Shown here: positions 62,554 to 64,000 of the stretch, piece by piece | How the letters are laid out: each line of letters opens with the position of its first letter | Numbering within the stretch: position 1 is the first letter of the stretch | Assembly: GCF_001449115.1 (NCBI RefSeq) | Contig: NZ_LAIJ01000007.1 | Coordinates: forward strand, 1 to 64,000 | From: Occallatibacter gabretensis | GTDB taxonomy: Bacteria > Acidobacteriota > Terriglobia > Terriglobales > Acidobacteriaceae | Length of the DNA stretch: 64,000 bases | Reading direction: 5' to 3' | The notes under the pieces: generated by a model | The model's database searches: none | Seen by the model: the letters and a program-made list of their open reading frames with translations, nothing else | Told to the model about the DNA's origin: nothing | Translations under genes and position numbers: made by a program

Positions 62554-62624
62554 GCCACGGCCCGAACCGGATTTTATCCGGTTCGGGCCGTGGCCGTTTT
62601 GGGGAGGGGACGGGACCCCTCCCC
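62554..62624. terminator. Double hairpin in a gene-free gap
   Basis: A perfect 18-bp stem (62554-62571 with 62577-62594), loop TTTTA, followed by CGTTTT. Seven bases later a second stem GGGGAGGGG/CCCCTCCCC (62601-62609 with 62616-62624). It lies 200 nt past the TetR gene in a 500-base stretch with no gene, and may be a terminator or a repeat element. Nothing else was seen up to 62850. Confidence 0.7.
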
Positions 62625-62850
62625 CACCCCCTCTGCACCAGAATGAGTGCAAACCGGGCCAGTTCAAATAAGGTTAGGCGGTTGCGAACACAGGTGAAGC
62701 TGCACAGTTCCGGAATGAAGATCGCATAAAGATTTCCATAAGAACTGTGGGACCCACTGCAACCCACAGAAAACAAATAACCTCCGCAAGCGCGCTGCAC
62801 AGGATAACTCAGCCCGCAGCTCAGATTTCCAGTTTTCCGCCCTGCGCGGT

Positions 62851-63123
62851 CTATTTGAACTGATTCATGAAGTCCACTACGTAATAGCCGACGACAAACA
62901 GCGTCGCCGCCACAGTCAGCCATAGAGCCACGCGTTCAACCGGCTCAATCTTGTGCACACGAGCCACAAGAGCCGCCTGCGCGTTTTTCATATGGTCAAA
63001 AGAGTCATCCAGAAAGATCTGGTCGTCTTCGTCGCGCTCGAGCCGGGATTTATAAGCATGCAGCCCGGCCAAAACCACAGCAAAGACGGCCCAAACAGTC
63101 CACATCGTTGGCACAAAGTGCAT
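62851..63123 (-). CDS. Small two-helix membrane protein
   Basis: 90 residues from the ATG at 63123 with GGAGG 8 nt upstream; the longer frame to 63264 adds improbable residues. Two membrane helices (MWTVWAVFAVVLAGLHAY near the start and VALWLTVAATLFVVGYYVV near the end) flank a charged segment (RLERDEDDQIFLDDSFDHM). No family is recognised. It is divergent from the Fe-S protein gene. Confidence 0.75.
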   Translation of the reverse strand: MHFVPTMWTVWAVFAVVLAGLHAYKSRLERDEDDQIFLDDSFDHMKNAQAALVARVHKIEPVERVALWLTVAATLFVVGYYVVDFMNQFK

Positions 63124-63419
63124 AATCGCCACCTCCAGTGTTTGGAAGGTCCCAGATGCCGGCGGGACGTCAAACGATCGGCGGGCTCGTGGGTAGAGGG
63201 GCCTTTCGGCTGAAAATAATACTCCTTTTCCCATATCGCGCAACAGTGACACCCCGCACACCATTTAGGCGAACAAATCTTGCCAATATGTGGAATTTAC
63301 CCTTGCGACCACGGCGCCCTCTGTTGCATCGAATAAGCAGCCCGACCAAATTGGTCTTGTTTCTACAGCCAAGGCTCGGTAACATAGGAAGAGCAGAATT
63401 TCCGAAAACTGGAGACGTC

Positions 63420-63788
63420 ATGGCCACCATCGCAGTTGCACCCGAACTTGAAGTCAAGAAAGCGCCTCTAAACCTGACCCCGCAGGCAATCACCAAAGTG
63501 CGCGAAATCATGGCCACCCAGGATCCCCTTCCTTCTGGTCTGCGTATTGGTGTCGTGGGCGGCGGCTGTTCGGGATTCCAGTATTCGATGGCTTTCGAGA
63601 ATCAGAGCGGCATGATGGATAAGGTCTTCAAGTTCGACGATCTGAATGTCTACGTCGACGCCACCTCGCTTATGTACCTCAATGGCTGCATCGTCGACTA
63701 CGTCGAGACGCTCGAAGCAGCAGGCTTCAAGTTCGAGAACCCCCAGGTCAAGTCCACCTGCGGATGCGGCTCCTCCTTCTCCGTCTAA
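63420..63788 (+). CDS. erpA: Iron-sulphur cluster carrier, ErpA/IscA type
   Basis: 122 residues from the ATG at 63420, with GGAG 5 nt upstream. The three cluster ligands are Cys50 (GGGCSGF), Cys114 and Cys116 (TCGCGSSF). LNLTPQAITKVREIM, GLRIGVVGGG and YVETLEAAGFKFENP are family features. It carries Fe-S clusters to apo-enzymes. ErpA and IscA cannot be told apart with confidence by eye; no isc or suf genes are nearby. Confidence 0.92.
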   Translation: MATIAVAPELEVKKAPLNLTPQAITKVREIMATQDPLPSGLRIGVVGGGCSGFQYSMAFENQSGMMDKVFKFDDLNVYVDATSLMYLNGCIVDYVETLEAAGFKFENPQVKSTCGCGSSFSV

Positions 63789-63802
63789 GCTGCTCTCTCT
63801 TC

Positions 63803-63840
63803 AAGCAGAAGGCCCGCTCAATTGAGCGGGCCTTCTGCTT
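63803..63840. terminator. Bidirectional terminator between erpA and the next gene
   Basis: A perfect 19-bp palindrome centred on CAATTG (63803-63821 with 63822-63840). The arms begin AAGCAGAAGG and end CCTTCTGCTT. A second short hairpin GCAAAC/GTTTGC lies at 63846-63859. Confidence 0.85.
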
Positions 63841-63864
63841 TGAACGCAAACTTGTTTGCGCTAT

Positions 63865-64000
63865 TTATTGCGGCGGCTGGCTGCCGGATCCGTTAGATCC
63901 ATTGTTACCGCTACCAGTCCCGCCATTGTTATTGGTGTTGGTATTGGTGTTGCTGCCGCCATTGCCGTTATTACTATTACCGATACCAATGTTTGTCTGC
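63865..64000 (-). CDS. Asn/Gly-rich protein, C-terminal fragment
   Basis: A partial gene: the minus strand is open from the window edge to a TAA at 63865-63867. The last 44 residues are low-complexity (NSNNGNGGSN, then NTNTNTNNNGG, ending GSGSQPPQ). The rest lies beyond the window. Such tails are common on exported or surface proteins of this group, but the function cannot be judged. Confidence 0.55.
   Translation of the reverse strand, partial: QTNIGIGNSNNGNGGSNTNTNTNNNGGTGSGNNGSNGSGSQPPQ

Overview
The window looks like a chromosomal segment of a soil-type member of the Acidobacteriota, probably Terriglobia. This is inferred from content rather than from a marker gene. The content includes DUF507 proteins, tandem lactonase-type beta-propeller lipoproteins, many secreted hydrolases (S9 and M13 peptidases, GH39, SGNH), moderately high GC, and several families of short hairpin repeats in the gaps. 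No transposase, prophage or CRISPR array was seen, and no rRNA operon.

Layout. 1-2470: a more AT-rich accessory stretch of short hypothetical genes and a frameshifted NYN-domain gene, ending at the 3' end of tRNA-Glu(CTC). 2.6-5.4 kb: two coupled DUF507 genes, an OmpA-like lipoprotein or exported protein and a membrane-anchored DUF2393-like protein, all on minus. 5.7-12.6 kb: a 42-residue membrane peptide gene, an S9 prolyl oligopeptidase, a DnaC-like ATPase, an SGNH hydrolase, a cytochrome c, rpmE and dusB. 12.6-18 kb: thiolase, a POTRA protein, DUF421 protein and guaA. 18-25.7 kb: a large PAS-GGDEF-EAL protein, SYLF, GlsB and ferritin-like stress proteins, and an M13 peptidase. 25.7-32.9 kb: four secreted beta-propeller lipoproteins. 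33-44 kb: amidohydrolase, Nramp-related transporter, Nudix and HAD hydrolases, adjacent xerD-like and xerC-like recombinases, argJ, a lone ABC ATPase and a Tat-exported aldo/keto reductase. 44.3-44.55 kb: an intergenic structured RNA candidate with its own promoter and terminator. 44.7-47.2 kb: an exported protein, a GntR regulator, an ABC ATPase and a permease in one operon. 47.9-55.1 kb: ftsY, GH39, a 945-residue DUF4157/M15/lytic-transglycosylase fusion and a degenerate metallo-beta-lactamase-fold protein. 55.4-64 kb: two SpoIIE-type phosphatases, two TetR systems each with a palindromic site, an alpha/beta hydrolase, a methyltransferase, an ErpA/IscA-type Fe-S protein and the C-terminal end of an Asn/Gly-rich protein.

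Most genes are ordinary housekeeping or secreted-enzyme genes. The points that most deserve a second look are the roughly 215-nt RNA at 44329-44546, whose 5' end is almost fully complementary to the 3' end of 16S rRNA; the multi-domain wall-degrading DUF4157 protein; a repeat-type hairpin lying in frame inside dusB; and the set of dispersed hairpin repeats, one of which carries the xerC start codon. Function assignments rest on motif recognition by eye; no database search was run.
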